Source: Flavobacterium sp. 1355 (GTDB taxonomy: Bacteria > Bacteroidota > Bacteroidia > Flavobacteriales > Flavobacteriaceae). Taken from it: 64,000 nucleotides of DNA. Positions 25,311-35,189 of the stretch are shown here, piece by piece; position 1 is the stretch's first letter; the number at the start of each line of letters is the position of its first letter. The stretch spans positions 1-64,000 of the forward strand of contig NZ_JAFICC010000006.1 of the NCBI RefSeq assembly GCF_017833415.1, in the 5' to 3' direction. Both the position numbers and the translations under genes were made by a program. The notes below the pieces were generated by a model that was not told the origin of the DNA, made no database searches, and saw only the letters and a list, made by a program, of their open reading frames with translations.

Positions 25311-25360
25311 AAATAAACAAAAAACCCGACAACTTTCGTCATCGGGTCTATCTATATTCT
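25311..25360 (-). terminator. lepA terminator, copy B of the duplicated element
   Basis: The same 10-bp stem with GAAA loop as copy A (minus strand 25347-25324, ACCCGATGAC/GTTGTCGGGT) is followed by TTTTTTG. Its distal end also forms the -7 box (TATTTTTG, 25315-25308) of the next gene. Confidence 0.88.
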
Positions 25361-25391
25361 TTTCTCTTTCTTCTATTTTCTAAAATAAAAA

Positions 25392-27188
25392 TTAGTCGTT
25401 AAGTTTCAAAACAGCCATAAAAGCCTCTTGCGGAATCTCAACGTTTCCTACCTGTCTCATACGTTTTTTACCTTTTTTCTGTTTTTCCAAAAGTTTACGC
25501 TTACGCGAAATATCTCCACCGTAACATTTTGCGGTAACGTCTTTACGAAGTGCTTTGATCGTTTCACGAGCGATAATTTTTGCCCCAATCGCAGCCTGAA
25601 TCGGAATATCAAATTGCTGTCTTGGAATTAATTCGCGTAATTTCTCAGTCATTTTTTTACCGATGTTATACGCATTATCTTCGTGAATCAATGCAGAAAG
25701 CGCATCAACAGTCTGTGCATTTAAAAGAACATCCAGTTTTACCAGTTTTGAAGTTTTCATTCCGATAGGAGAATAATCAAAAGAAGCATAACCTTTAGAA
25801 ACTGTTTTCAGACGATCGTAAAAATCAAATACGATTTCGGCCAATGGCATATCAAAATTCAACTCAACCCTTTCAGTCGTTAAATACGTTTGATTGGTAA
25901 TCTGACCACGTTTTTCAATACATAAACTCATTACGTTTCCTACGAAATCAGCTTTTGTAATGATTGTCGCTTTAATATACGGTTCTTCAACTCTGTCTAA
26001 ACGAGAAGGTTCAGGCAAATCAGAAGGATTGTTTACAATAAAAGGAGTTTCAGGATCTTTTTTGGTATAAGCCAAATACGAAACGTTGGGAACTGTAGTA
26101 ATTACAGTCATATCGAACTCACGCTCTAAACGTTCCTGGATAATTTCCATGTGAAGCATTCCTAAGAATCCGCAACGGAAACCAAATCCTAACGCTGCGG
26201 AACTTTCAGGTGTAAAAACTAACGAAGCATCATTCAATTGCAGTTTCTCCATAGAAGAACGTAAATCTTCATAATCTTCAGTATCAACAGGATAAATTCC
26301 GGCGAATACCATCGGTTTTACGTCCTCAAAACCCGTAATCATATTTGTGGTTGGCGTTTTTGCATCCGTTAAGGTATCACCAACTTTCACTTCTTTTGCT
26401 TCCTTGATTCCGGAAATCAAATAACCAACATCTCCGGCAGAAATCACATTTTTCGGAACCTGATTTAATTTTAACGTTCCAATTTCGTCAGCAAAATATT
26501 CATTTCCGGTGGCCATGAATTTAATTTTTTGCCCTTTTTTGATTTCACCGTTTACAACTCTAAAGATTACTTCGATTCCACGAAACGGATTGTAAACCGA
26601 GTCAAAAATCAAAGCCTGCAACGGTTCGTCTTTATTTCCTTTTGGAGCCGGAATTTTTTCGATAATGGCAGCTAAAATATTTTCAACACCAAAACCTGTT
26701 TTTCCCGAAGCATGAATAATATCTTCTAATTTACAACCTAATAAATCGATAATATCATCACTTACTTCCTCAGGATTAGCACTTGGTAAATCTACTTTGT
26801 TTAAGACCGGAATAATTTCCAGATCATTCTCTAAAGCCAAATATAAGTTAGAAATCGTTTGTGCCTGGATACTTTGTGCAGCATCTACAATCAAAAGTGC
26901 CCCTTCACAGGCCGCAATAGATCTGGAAACTTCGTATGAAAAGTCAACGTGACCCGGAGTATCAATTAAGTTTAAAATATATTCTTCTCCCTTATAAGTA
27001 TATTCCATTTGAATGGCGTGACTTTTAATGGTGATTCCACGCTCACGCTCCAGATCCATGTTGTCAAGCAATTGTGCTTTTTCTTCACGAGCTGTAACGG
27101 TTTGTGTAGCGCCAAGTAAACGGTCTGCCAATGTACTTTTACCGTGGTCAATGTGTGCAATAATGCAAAAGTTACGTATCTTCTTCAT
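25392..27188 (-). CDS. lepA: Elongation factor 4 (LepA), ribosomal back-translocase GTPase
   Basis: This 598-residue translational GTPase has G1 [14 protein letters not shown]2 RGITIKS, G3 DTPGHVDF and G4 NKVDLP. Elongation-factor domains II and III and a LepA-specific C-terminal domain follow, ending [23 protein letters not shown], the classic LepA tail. Length is standard. It acts on stalled or mis-translocated ribosomes. A TATCTTTG -7 box at 27286-27279 gives an 80-90 nt leader with a small palindrome. Confidence 0.98.
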   Translation of the reverse strand: MKKIRNFCIIAHIDHGKSTLADRLLGATQTVTAREEKAQLLDNMDLERERGITIKSHAIQMEYTYKGEEYILNLIDTPGHVDFSYEVSRSIAACEGALLIVDAAQSIQAQTISNLYLALENDLEIIPVLNKVDLPSANPEEVSDDIIDLLGCKLEDIIHASGKTGFGVENILAAIIEKIPAPKGNKDEPLQALIFDSVYNPFRGIEVIFRVVNGEIKKGQKIKFMATGNEYFADEIGTLKLNQVPKNVISAGDVGYLISGIKEAKEVKVGDTLTDAKTPTTNMITGFEDVKPMVFAGIYPVDTEDYEDLRSSMEKLQLNDASLVFTPESSAALGFGFRCGFLGMLHMEIIQERLEREFDMTVITTVPNVSYLAYTKKDPETPFIVNNPSDLPEPSRLDRVEEPYIKATIITKADFVGNVMSLCIEKRGQITNQTYLTTERVELNFDMPLAEIVFDFYDRLKTVSKGYASFDYSPIGMKTSKLVKLDVLLNAQTVDALSALIHEDNAYNIGKKMTEKLRELIPRQQFDIPIQAAIGAKIIARETIKALRKDVTAKCYGGDISRKRKLLEKQKKGKKRMRQVGNVEIPQEAFMAVLKLND

Positions 27189-27241
27189 TTTATATATTCA
27201 ATTCTCTATACGAGTTTTTAGTATTTTTGGGTATGAATTTG

Positions 27242-27286
27242 CGCTGTTGTAAATACTTTACAGCGTGTTATTAAGGGGCAAAGATA
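27242..27286 (-). promoter_or_regulatory. lepA -7 element and leader palindrome
   Basis: TATCTTTG (27286-27279, minus strand) matches TAnnTTTG. Just downstream in the transcript CGCTGT/ACAGCG arms (27265-27260 and 27247-27242) enclose TAAAGTATTTACA and can form a leader hairpin or an operator. Confidence 0.45.
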
Positions 27287-27352
27287 GCGCAAAGTTTTGG
27301 ATTCTGGAATGTAGTTTGGCCGATAGTTCGGTACTGAAAATAAAATTTGGAC

Positions 27353-28087
27353 TTAAAATTCAAAATTAAATCCTTTTTCGGTTAATTTTTTGTAGATATC
27401 GGAATCAAATTTGTAAAGTTTTGCAGCTCTGTGTGAGACTTCCTGCTGTTTTTCGTCGAGTGCTGCCAGGAGCTTCATATGAAGAAATTTTCTTCTGAAA
27501 TTAGACTTATCTAATTCAACACCTAAAATTTCTTCATAAAGATGCATCAATTGTAATAAGGTGAATTTCTCCGGCAAAAGGTTAAAACCAATTGGAGCCT
27601 GGCGAACCCGGTTACGTAAATGCATTAAACTAAAGTTTAGAATTTCATTATGATCAAAAATCAAATCCGGCACTTCATTAATTTTATGCCATTTGGCTTC
27701 AATAACTTTTAAGCCGGCTTTTATATTATAATCCTCGCGGTTTATTAGCGTGTAATAACCTATAGTTATAACTCTCTCAGAAATAACACGATCAGGATCT
27801 GCAAAAGCTTTTAGCTGCTCAAGGTAAATATTGTCAAGACTCGTGAGTTCATACACAATTCGGTGAGCGGCATTATCAATACTTTCTTTTATATTGACCC
27901 GTCCGCCAAGAAGCCCCCATTTTCCTTTACTTTCTCCTCCTGCGTGCTGAACCAGGAGAACCTCCAGATTTTGTTTGTTGAAACCAAATATAACGCAGTC
28001 AATAGAAATTTCTTCTATAATATCTTCATTGATTTCTTCAGGAGTATCTAAAGTGTTTTTGTTATTTTTTGAGCGTAAAGATTCCAT
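27353..28087 (-). CDS. Nudix-fold transcriptional regulator (NrtR/AraR-like), copy 2
   Basis: This 244-residue protein starts at ATG 28087 (MESLRSKN); the longer frame to 28216 overlaps the upstream gene. The N-terminal Nudix fold (DCVIFGFNKQNLEVLLVQH) has a decayed Nudix box: after GGRVNIKE the catalytic RE-x-x-EE reads RIVYELT, so hydrolysis is not expected. The C-terminal winged HTH begins near RQAPIGFNLLPEKFTLLQL. It is very similar throughout to the next gene, a tandem duplicate separated by 16 bases. Nudix regulators of this type in Bacteroidetes sense sugars such as arabinose; its position opposite xylB suggests control of pentose use. Confidence 0.88.
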   Translation of the reverse strand: MESLRSKNNKNTLDTPEEINEDIIEEISIDCVIFGFNKQNLEVLLVQHAGGESKGKWGLLGGRVNIKESIDNAAHRIVYELTSLDNIYLEQLKAFADPDRVISERVITIGYYTLINREDYNIKAGLKVIEAKWHKINEVPDLIFDHNEILNFSLMHLRNRVRQAPIGFNLLPEKFTLLQLMHLYEEILGVELDKSNFRRKFLHMKLLAALDEKQQEVSHRAAKLYKFDSDIYKKLTEKGFNFEF

Positions 28088-28103
28088 TTTTGATAAATAT
28101 GTT

Positions 28104-28820
28104 TTAAAACTCAAAATTGAAACCTTTTTCTGTAAGCTTCTGATAGATAGCAGGGTCAAATTTATATAATTTGGCTGCGCGGTGCGAAACATCTTGTTGC
28201 TTCTCATCAAGAGCAACCAATAGCTTCATATGAAGGATCTTTCTTCTGAAATTTGATTTATCCATTTCGACTCCCAAAATTTCTTCATATAAATGCATTA
28301 ACTGCAATAAAGTAAATTTTTCGGGTAAAAGATTAAATCCAAGCGGCGCCTGACGAACCCTGTTTCGAAGATGTTTCAGGCTGTAAGATAAAATTTCGTT
28401 ATGGTCGTAAATTAAATCAGGAATGTTGTTGATTTTGTACCATTTGGCATCAGAAGCTGTAAAACCTGCCTTAATGTTATAATCTTCACGTTTTACCAAG
28501 GCATAATATCCTATAGTGATAACACGGCGAAGCGGGAAACGATCCGGATCTCCAAATGCTTTTAATTGTTCCAGATAGATATTGTCAAGACCCGTAAGTT
28601 CATTTAATAAACGATGTGCAGCATTATCGGTACTTTCTCTTTTATATATCCAGCCTCCGGGAAGACCCCATTTTCCTTTGCTGATTCCTTCTCCATGTTG
28701 TACCAAAAGTACTTCAAGACTTCCTTTATCAAAACCAAATATGACACAGTCAATTGTGATTGCATTCATCGCGGTCTGCTCGCTTTTCAAAAGTGAATCC
28801 TCATCTACATTTTTAACCAT
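28104..28820 (-). CDS. Nudix-fold transcriptional regulator (NrtR/AraR-like), copy 1
   Basis: This 238-residue protein has a Nudix-like domain (ITIDCVIFGFDKGSLEVLLVQHG ... GLPGGWIYKRES) with the catalytic pattern reduced to RLLNELT, so probably a ligand-binding rather than catalytic fold. The winged HTH region RQAPLGFNLLPEKFTLLQLMHLYEEILGVE (in parts) and KLYKFDPAIYQKL close the protein. It is divergently transcribed from xylB across a 394-bp gap that holds two inverted repeats. By gene position it probably represses the xyl/Sus transcript until pentose or a pentose-derived ligand binds. Confidence 0.9.
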   Translation of the reverse strand: MVKNVDEDSLLKSEQTAMNAITIDCVIFGFDKGSLEVLLVQHGEGISKGKWGLPGGWIYKRESTDNAAHRLLNELTGLDNIYLEQLKAFGDPDRFPLRRVITIGYYALVKREDYNIKAGFTASDAKWYKINNIPDLIYDHNEILSYSLKHLRNRVRQAPLGFNLLPEKFTLLQLMHLYEEILGVEMDKSNFRRKILHMKLLVALDEKQQDVSHRAAKLYKFDPAIYQKLTEKGFNFEF

Positions 28821-29096
28821 ATCCTGCTCTAAATTTTGACAAATTAAATAAATAAAATGAATAATAGGTGCCTTAAATATTTTATATTTTTTTTAACGTA
28901 ACAAATTTCTGATAATCAACGGTTTGTTAAACTGCTAATTTATTCATTTTATTTTTTTAATTCTTAAATGTCTGATTGCCAAATCGCTAATTCGATATTT
29001 TTTCAACAATTTTTATTTCGATTTAACATTGTTTTTTAAAGTATTAATAAAAATCGGCAAGCATAACTCGTAATAGCAAAAAAATATCCCTAATAT

Positions 29097-29128
29097 TTTG
29101 TTAATACAGAAAAAATGTTTTACACTTG
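29097..29128 (+). promoter_or_regulatory. Promoter of the xylB-xylA-susCD transcript
   Basis: TTTG (29097-29100), a 20-nt spacer and TACACTTG (29121-29128, one mismatch to TAnnTTTG) fit the consensus; the leader would be about 80 nt. Confidence 0.7.
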
Positions 29129-29165
29129 TAGTCAAATCTACCATAAGATAAATTCATTTTGACTA
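29129..29165. promoter_or_regulatory. Candidate operator for the Nudix regulators
   Basis: An 8-bp inverted repeat TAGTCAAA (29129-29136) and TTTGACTA (29158-29165), 21 bases apart, starts right after the -7 box and so covers the transcription start. Confidence 0.4.
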
Positions 29166-29214
29166 TAAGATTTGCAAAGCAACAATAATTCTTTTAATTA
29201 AATAAAATACCACG

Positions 29215-30708
29215 ATGTTATTTTTAGGAATTGATTTAGGAAGCTCTTCGATAAAACTATCAGTTTTTGATCCTGAAAAAGGTTCAACAACTGGTGCGGT
29301 TAGTGTTCCTGATTTTGAAATGCCAATTATTGCCCCAAAATTTGGCTGGGCCGAACAAGATCCGGAATTATGGTGGGAATATGTAAAAGATGGAATCAAA
29401 CAATTGGGTTCAAAATCAAATATTGATTTAAAAAAGATTGTTGGAATTGGAATTGCTTACCAAATGCACGGTTTGGTTTTGACAGATGAAAATTTAAACC
29501 CCGTTCGTTCCTCAATTATTTGGTGTGATAGCCGAGCTGCGATTATCGGAGATGAAATTTATGATAAAATAGGTGCTGAAAATTCTCAGAAACAAATTTT
29601 AGGAAGTCCGGGAAATTTTACGGCCTCAAAACTAAAATGGGTAAAAGACAATCAGCCTGAAATTTTCGCGAAAGCAAAATACATGATGCTGCCGGGTGAT
29701 TTTATAGCTGCTAAACTTTCTAAAATAGCACAAATCAGTACTTCAGGATTATCAGAAGCTGCCTTATGGAATTTTTCAGAAGGAAGACTGGCAACAGAAA
29801 TCCTTTCTCAAATGGGATTGTCTTCGGATATCGTTCCTGAAATTGTTTCCAACTTTGGAATTCAGGCTACAATTCATTCAGAAATAGCTCAGGAATTAGG
29901 TCTAAATCCTGATGTAAAAATAACATACCGAGCAGGAGATCAGCCTAACAATGCCTTGTCATTAAATGTTTTAAAACCGGGCGAAATTGCTACAACCGCC
30001 GGAACTTCAGCAGTAGTTTATGCCGTAAGCGATCAGGATGCTTACGACAAACAAAACAGAATCAATACTTTTTTACACGTAAACAATACAGAAACTGAAA
30101 AACATAACGGAGTGATGTTATGTATAAACGGTTCCGGAATTTTATACCAATGGTTACGCAAAATCATGTCGGTCGACAGAACTGATTTAATTGCTTACGA
30201 AAAACTAAATGCCGAAGCTGCAAAGGTTGAAGCGGGAGGCAACGGACTTCGTTTTTATCCTTTTGGAAATGGTGTTGAACGTATTTTCAATAATAAAAAT
30301 GCCACTTCGGGAATTCAGAATTTAAATTTCAATATTCATCAGCCTTCACATTTAGTACGCGCGGCCTGCGAAGGAATCGTGTTTGCTATGAACTATGGTT
30401 TTGATGTTATGAAATCTGTTGGTGTTTCCGGCACAGTGGTAAGAGCAGGAAATTCAAACTTGTTTTTGAGCCCTGTTTTTAGAGAAATTTTTACCAACAC
30501 TACGGAGACGACTTTAGAATTATACAACACATCAGGAGCAGAGGGTGCTGCAAGAGGCGCTGCTTATGGTTACGGGTATTACAATTCACTTGATGAAGCT
30601 TTCTCAGGATTGCAATGTTTAGAGCGAATTGAACCGAATAAAATCCTTACGAATCAATATCAGGATTTGTATCACGAATGGAAGAATCACATTAAAATAG
30701 AACAATAA
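29215..30708 (+). CDS. xylB: Xylulokinase
   Basis: FGGY-family kinase that phosphorylates D-xylulose to xylulose 5-phosphate for the pentose phosphate pathway. The 497 residues show the N-terminal phosphate motif [43 protein letters not shown] and the ATP-site GTSAVVY region. C-terminal FGGY-type [15 protein letters not shown] completes it. It is followed by xylA after 2 bases, a tight operon opposite the Nudix regulators. Confidence 0.95.
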   Translation: MLFLGIDLGSSSIKLSVFDPEKGSTTGAVSVPDFEMPIIAPKFGWAEQDPELWWEYVKDGIKQLGSKSNIDLKKIVGIGIAYQMHGLVLTDENLNPVRSSIIWCDSRAAIIGDEIYDKIGAENSQKQILGSPGNFTASKLKWVKDNQPEIFAKAKYMMLPGDFIAAKLSKIAQISTSGLSEAALWNFSEGRLATEILSQMGLSSDIVPEIVSNFGIQATIHSEIAQELGLNPDVKITYRAGDQPNNALSLNVLKPGEIATTAGTSAVVYAVSDQDAYDKQNRINTFLHVNNTETEKHNGVMLCINGSGILYQWLRKIMSVDRTDLIAYEKLNAEAAKVEAGGNGLRFYPFGNGVERIFNNKNATSGIQNLNFNIHQPSHLVRAACEGIVFAMNYGFDVMKSVGVSGTVVRAGNSNLFLSPVFREIFTNTTETTLELYNTSGAEGAARGAAYGYGYYNSLDEAFSGLQCLERIEPNKILTNQYQDLYHEWKNHIKIEQ

Positions 30709-30710
30709 CA

Positions 30711-32033
30711 ATGAGCACAACAAAACAATCTTATTTTAAAAACATAGACACGATTAAATTCGAAGGCAGAGAAAGTGATAACCCATTAGCGTTTAAATGG
30801 TATGATGAAAATCGTGTCGTTGCAGGAAAAACACTAAAAGAGCATTTACGATTTTCGATGGCTTACTGGCATACGCTATGCAATACTGGAGGTGACCCTT
30901 TTGGAGCTTCTACTGAAACTTTTGCATGGGATAAAAATGAAAATGCCATTTTAAGAGCCAAAGACAAAATGGATGCGGCTTTTGAATTTATGACAAAATT
31001 AGGTTTGCCATATTATTGTTTTCATGATGTTGATGTGGTTGACGATGCGCCGACTTTGGCAGAATTTGAAACCCGTATTCAGACCATGGTAGAATACGCA
31101 AAACAAAAACAACAGGAATCGGGGATTAAATTATTGTGGGGAACTTCAAACTTATTCAGCAATCCGCGCTATATGAATGGTGCTGCAACTAACCCGAATT
31201 TTGATGTTTTGGCTTACGCCGGAGCTCAGGCAAAAATTGCAATTGATGCTACGATTGCACTTGGTGGTGAAAATTATGTTTTCTGGGGAGGACGTGAAGG
31301 ATATATGAGTTTGTTAAATACAGACATGAAAAGAGAATTAGACCATTTGGGAAGATTCTTGAATACTTGTAAAGATTATGCACGTAAAGAAGGTTTCAAA
31401 GGAAACTTCCTGATCGAGCCAAAACCAATGGAACCAACCAAACATCAGTATGATTTTGATGCTGCAACTTCACTAGGTTTTATTAATAAATATGGACTTC
31501 AGGATGATTTCAAATTAAATCTTGAAGTAAACCACGCAACGCTTGCCGGACACTCTTTTGAACATGAACTGCAAGTTGCTGTTGATGCCGGAATGCTTGG
31601 AAGTATTGATGCCAACCGTGGTGATTATCAAAATGGCTGGGATACCGATCAGTTTCCGATTAATCTTCAGGAAGTTACACAAGCAATGTTAGTGATTTTA
31701 GAAGGTGGCGGAATTCAGGGCGGTGGAGTAAATTTTGATGCCAAAGTGAGAAGAAACTCCATAGATCTTGAAGATAAATTTATTGCTCATATCTCAGGAA
31801 TGGATGTTTTTGCAAGAGGATTAATCTGCGCAGATCACATTTTACAAAATACAGATTACAGAAAATTACGCACACAGCGTTACAGTTCGTTTGACGGCGG
31901 AAACGGGGCTAAGTTTGAAAAAGGAGAATTATCTCTGGAAGATTTAAGCAAAATTGCCCGTGCAAACGGAGAACCTCAGCCATTAAGCGGCAAACAAGAA
32001 TTATTCGAACAGATTATTTCGAATGCGTATTAA
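30711..32033 (+). CDS. xylA: Xylose isomerase
   Basis: Cytosolic TIM-barrel enzyme converting D-xylose to D-xylulose, dependent on two metals. The 440 residues match class II enzymes. Conserved stretches include [11 protein letters not shown] (catalytic His), [40 protein letters not shown] and [12 protein letters not shown] with metal ligands. It is in an operon between xylB and the SusC gene, which ties sugar uptake at the outer membrane to catabolism. Confidence 0.98.
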   Translation: MSTTKQSYFKNIDTIKFEGRESDNPLAFKWYDENRVVAGKTLKEHLRFSMAYWHTLCNTGGDPFGASTETFAWDKNENAILRAKDKMDAAFEFMTKLGLPYYCFHDVDVVDDAPTLAEFETRIQTMVEYAKQKQQESGIKLLWGTSNLFSNPRYMNGAATNPNFDVLAYAGAQAKIAIDATIALGGENYVFWGGREGYMSLLNTDMKRELDHLGRFLNTCKDYARKEGFKGNFLIEPKPMEPTKHQYDFDAATSLGFINKYGLQDDFKLNLEVNHATLAGHSFEHELQVAVDAGMLGSIDANRGDYQNGWDTDQFPINLQEVTQAMLVILEGGGIQGGGVNFDAKVRRNSIDLEDKFIAHISGMDVFARGLICADHILQNTDYRKLRTQRYSSFDGGNGAKFEKGELSLEDLSKIARANGEPQPLSGKQELFEQIISNAY

Positions 32034-32081
32034 ATAAATTACAGGTAACTAACTATAAATTTAAACCAATTCTTAATTATT

Positions 32082-35000
32082 ATGAAAAGCAAATATTGTA
32101 TTAAAACAATGCTTCCGTTTTGTATGGCGCTGCTGCTAAGCGTCTTTACATTGCAATCTGGTTATGCACAGGAACAAGCCAGGTTTGTAAGCGGAAATGT
32201 CACATCGGCAGATGATAACATGGGAGTTCCGGGCGCCACAGTCCTGGTACAGGGAACAAAAACAAGTACTGCAACTGACTTTGACGGATTATACAAAATC
32301 GAAGCAAAAGCAGGAGATGTATTGATATTCAGTTTTATGGGTTATAAAACTCAAAAAATCACCGTAGGAACGCAAACAAAAATTAATGTAACACTTCAGT
32401 CCGAAACTGCAGAACTTAAAGAAATTGTAGTTATTGGTTACGGTACGCAAAAGAAAAAAGTAAATACTGCTGCAACATCATTAGTATCAGGAAAAGATAT
32501 TCAAAATGTTTCGAGTCTTGATGTTGTAAATGCTTTACAAGGTCAGGCCTCAGGGGTAAATGTTACCTCGACTTCAGGACAGCCCGGAGCAGGAATGGCA
32601 GTAAACATTCGTGGAGTTGGTACGGCTGGAAACAGCACACCGCTTTATGTAGTTGATGGTGTAGTTGTCGATAACGGAATTGGTTATCTGGATCCTTCTT
32701 CTATAGAAAGAATCGACGTTCTTAAAGATGCTTCTGCAGGATCTATTTATGGTGCAAGAGCAGCAAACGGAGTTATTTTGGTAACAACCAAAAAAGGAAA
32801 AGATGGTAAAATGAATGTGTCGTTTAACTCTTATACAGGTTTTCAGCATGTAGCTAAAAAACTTGATTTATTGAACACACAGGAATATACTACAATTATG
32901 AACGAAGCTCGTGTAAATTCTGGTTTAACACCTTTATATACACAGGCACAAGTAGCAGCAATGCCAAACCATGACTGGCAGGATGATTTGTTTAAAGAAG
33001 GTGCAATAAAACAAAATCACTCACTTACTATTAGTGGAGGAGATAAAAAATCTACAATCGCTACAGGATTATCTTATTACGGACAAGAAGGTATGATTGG
33101 AGGCGCAACAAGTCAATCGCAATATGATCGTATTACATTCAATGTAAACTCAACGTCAGAAGTGATTGAAAATCATTTGAAAATTGGAGAGAATTTCTCA
33201 TTCGCCAACATCAAAAGTTCAGGAGTTGCAGATCAGGGAATTTACAGTAATGCAATCAGAAGCTTCTTAAATGCAGCACCAATTGACGCTACTTATGATG
33301 CTGATGGAAATTTTGCACATTCAGTTGTAGCACCAGATGTTAGTAATCCGGTTGGATCATTATACTATAATAATTTTAATGAAACTAAAACAAACCGTTA
33401 TGTAGGAAACATTTTTGCAGAATTAAAATTCTTAAAAAACTTTACTTACAGAACGAGTTTTGGTGTAGATATGACAGACAGTAACTACCGTTCTTTCAGA
33501 CCGGTTTATTCTCTTTCAACAACAGACAATAATACTGTTTCAAGTGTGACCCAAAATGCTACTAAATCATTAGGATGGATTTTTGAAAACACAGTACAAT
33601 ACAAAGGAACACTAGCCGGAGTTCATAATTTTGATATATTAGTAGGTACTTCTGCTAAGAAGAATACATCAGATTTTATGGAAGGCATTGGTAAAAACTT
33701 AACTTTTGATGATTTTGATCACGCTTATTTAAGCAATGCTACAGATCAAACATCAAATACTGTAAAAGGAAACCGTGCAGATTATGCTATTCAATCTTAC
33801 TTCGGTCGTTTGTTATATGACTACAATAACAAATATTTATTTACAGCGACAATCAGAAGAGATGGTTCGTCAAACTTTGCACGTTCAAGCAGATATGGAA
33901 ATTTTCCTTCAGTTTCTGCAGGCTGGAATGTTGATAAAGAAAGTTTCTTTCCGGAAAACAGAGTATTAAACAACCTTAAAATTAGAGCAAGCTGGGGACA
34001 AAATGGTAACGACCAAATTCCTGCTTTTTCTTATTTATCTACAATCAGTACATACAATAAAAGCTACCATTTTGGAACAGGAACTTTACAAACAGGTGCG
34101 AGCCCGGACCAGCTTTCTAATCCTGATTTAAAATGGGAAACTTCAGAACAAACAGATTTAGGTTTTGATGCGACATTGTTTACTAATTTTACTTTAACGT
34201 TTGATTACTACGATAAAAAAACAAAAGACTGGTTAGTGCTGTCTTCTATTCCTGTTTATGCAGGAGCAACAGCTCCTTATATTAACGGAGGTGATATTCA
34301 AAATAAAGGTTTTGAACTTTCTCTTGCATACCGTACTAAATTTGGAAAAGATTGGAATTTTTCTGTAAACGGAAACATTTCTCACAATGAAAATAAAGTT
34401 CTTAGAGTTGCTAACAGCGAAGGAATTATTCACGGAGAAACAAACTTATTGTTTCAGGGAACAGATGAGATGAACCGTGTTGAGGTTGGACAACCAATAG
34501 GTTATTTCTATGGATTAAAAACAGCAGGAATTTTTCAAAATGCTGCAGAAGTTGCTGCAGGTGTGCAGCCAAATGCAATGCCGGGAGATGTTCGTTTTGT
34601 TGACTTAAATAATGACGGAAAAATTGACGCCAATGATAAAACTAAAATCGGAAATCCAAATCCTGATTTTACTTACGGTTTGAATTTTGACCTTTCATAC
34701 AAAGCATTCGACCTTTCTGTTTACACTTACGGAGTAGCTGGAAACCAAAACGTTTTTGGAGTTCATGATCCAACACGTCCTTACACAAATAATACAACAC
34801 AAGTTTTAAACAGATGGACTACAGAAGGAAGTTCTAACACTGTTCCAAGAGTTACTTATGGAGCTGATACAAACGGGAATTACACTAAATTCTCTGATTT
34901 ATATGTTCAAAATGCAGACTTCTACAGAATTAAAAGTGCTACAATAGGATGCGATATTACCAAATTAACGAACAAATTGAATTTCTTCAGTAAATTCAGA

Positions 35001-35186
35001 TTGTACGTAGCAGCTAATAACTTATTTACTTTTACGAAATACAAGGGAATGGATCCTGAAATTGGATTTGGAAACAGTAACAGAGATAGCAGCGGTAATT
35101 TGACTCAGCCATGGGCCAGAGGAATTGATGTTGGATATTATCCACAGCCAAGAACATACATGATGGGGCTTAATGTTAACTTTTAA
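32082..35186 (+). CDS. SusC-like TonB-dependent outer-membrane oligosaccharide transporter
   Basis: This 1034-residue protein has a signal peptide (ending SGYAQ), a carboxypeptidase-regulatory-like domain (VSGNVTSADDNMGVPGATV ... FSFMGYKTQKI), a TonB box (EIVVIGYGTQ near residue 115), a plug domain (VNIRGVGTAGNSTPLYVVDG; RIDVLKDASAGSIYGARAANGVI in parts) and a C-terminal 22-strand barrel ending MMGLNVNF. It imports glycan fragments with the SusD partner encoded 3 bases downstream. It belongs to the xyl operon; 48 bases separate it from xylA with no terminator. Confidence 0.96.
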   Translation: MKSKYCIKTMLPFCMALLLSVFTLQSGYAQEQARFVSGNVTSADDNMGVPGATVLVQGTKTSTATDFDGLYKIEAKAGDVLIFSFMGYKTQKITVGTQTKINVTLQSETAELKEIVVIGYGTQKKKVNTAATSLVSGKDIQNVSSLDVVNALQGQASGVNVTSTSGQPGAGMAVNIRGVGTAGNSTPLYVVDGVVVDNGIGYLDPSSIERIDVLKDASAGSIYGARAANGVILVTTKKGKDGKMNVSFNSYTGFQHVAKKLDLLNTQEYTTIMNEARVNSGLTPLYTQAQVAAMPNHDWQDDLFKEGAIKQNHSLTISGGDKKSTIATGLSYYGQEGMIGGATSQSQYDRITFNVNSTSEVIENHLKIGENFSFANIKSSGVADQGIYSNAIRSFLNAAPIDATYDADGNFAHSVVAPDVSNPVGSLYYNNFNETKTNRYVGNIFAELKFLKNFTYRTSFGVDMTDSNYRSFRPVYSLSTTDNNTVSSVTQNATKSLGWIFENTVQYKGTLAGVHNFDILVGTSAKKNTSDFMEGIGKNLTFDDFDHAYLSNATDQTSNTVKGNRADYAIQSYFGRLLYDYNNKYLFTATIRRDGSSNFARSSRYGNFPSVSAGWNVDKESFFPENRVLNNLKIRASWGQNGNDQIPAFSYLSTISTYNKSYHFGTGTLQTGASPDQLSNPDLKWETSEQTDLGFDATLFTNFTLTFDYYDKKTKDWLVLSSIPVYAGATAPYINGGDIQNKGFELSLAYRTKFGKDWNFSVNGNISHNENKVLRVANSEGIIHGETNLLFQGTDEMNRVEVGQPIGYFYGLKTAGIFQNAAEVAAGVQPNAMPGDVRFVDLNNDGKIDANDKTKIGNPNPDFTYGLNFDLSYKAFDLSVYTYGVAGNQNVFGVHDPTRPYTNNTTQVLNRWTTEGSSNTVPRVTYGADTNGNYTKFSDLYVQNADFYRIKSATIGCDITKLTNKLNFFSKFRLYVAANNLFTFTKYKGMDPEIGFGNSNRDSSGNLTQPWARGIDVGYYPQPRTYMMGLNVNF

Positions 35187-35189
35187 ATT

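Larger units (their letters stand above)
28821..29214. other. 394-bp divergent regulatory region between the Nudix regulators and xylB
   Basis: No gene is seen here. It holds a near-consensus -7 box for the regulator genes (TTAATTTG, minus 28847-28840), an inverted repeat TAACAAA/TTTGTTA (28899-28905, 28923-28929), the xylB promoter and a second inverted repeat TAGTCAAA/TTTGACTA (29129-29136, 29158-29165). Confidence 0.6.

Noticed and set aside
28088..28216. N-terminal extension of the 27353 Nudix regulator
   Set aside because: It runs into the coding sequence of the tandem copy in another frame; ATG 28087 gives the same length as the paralogue.
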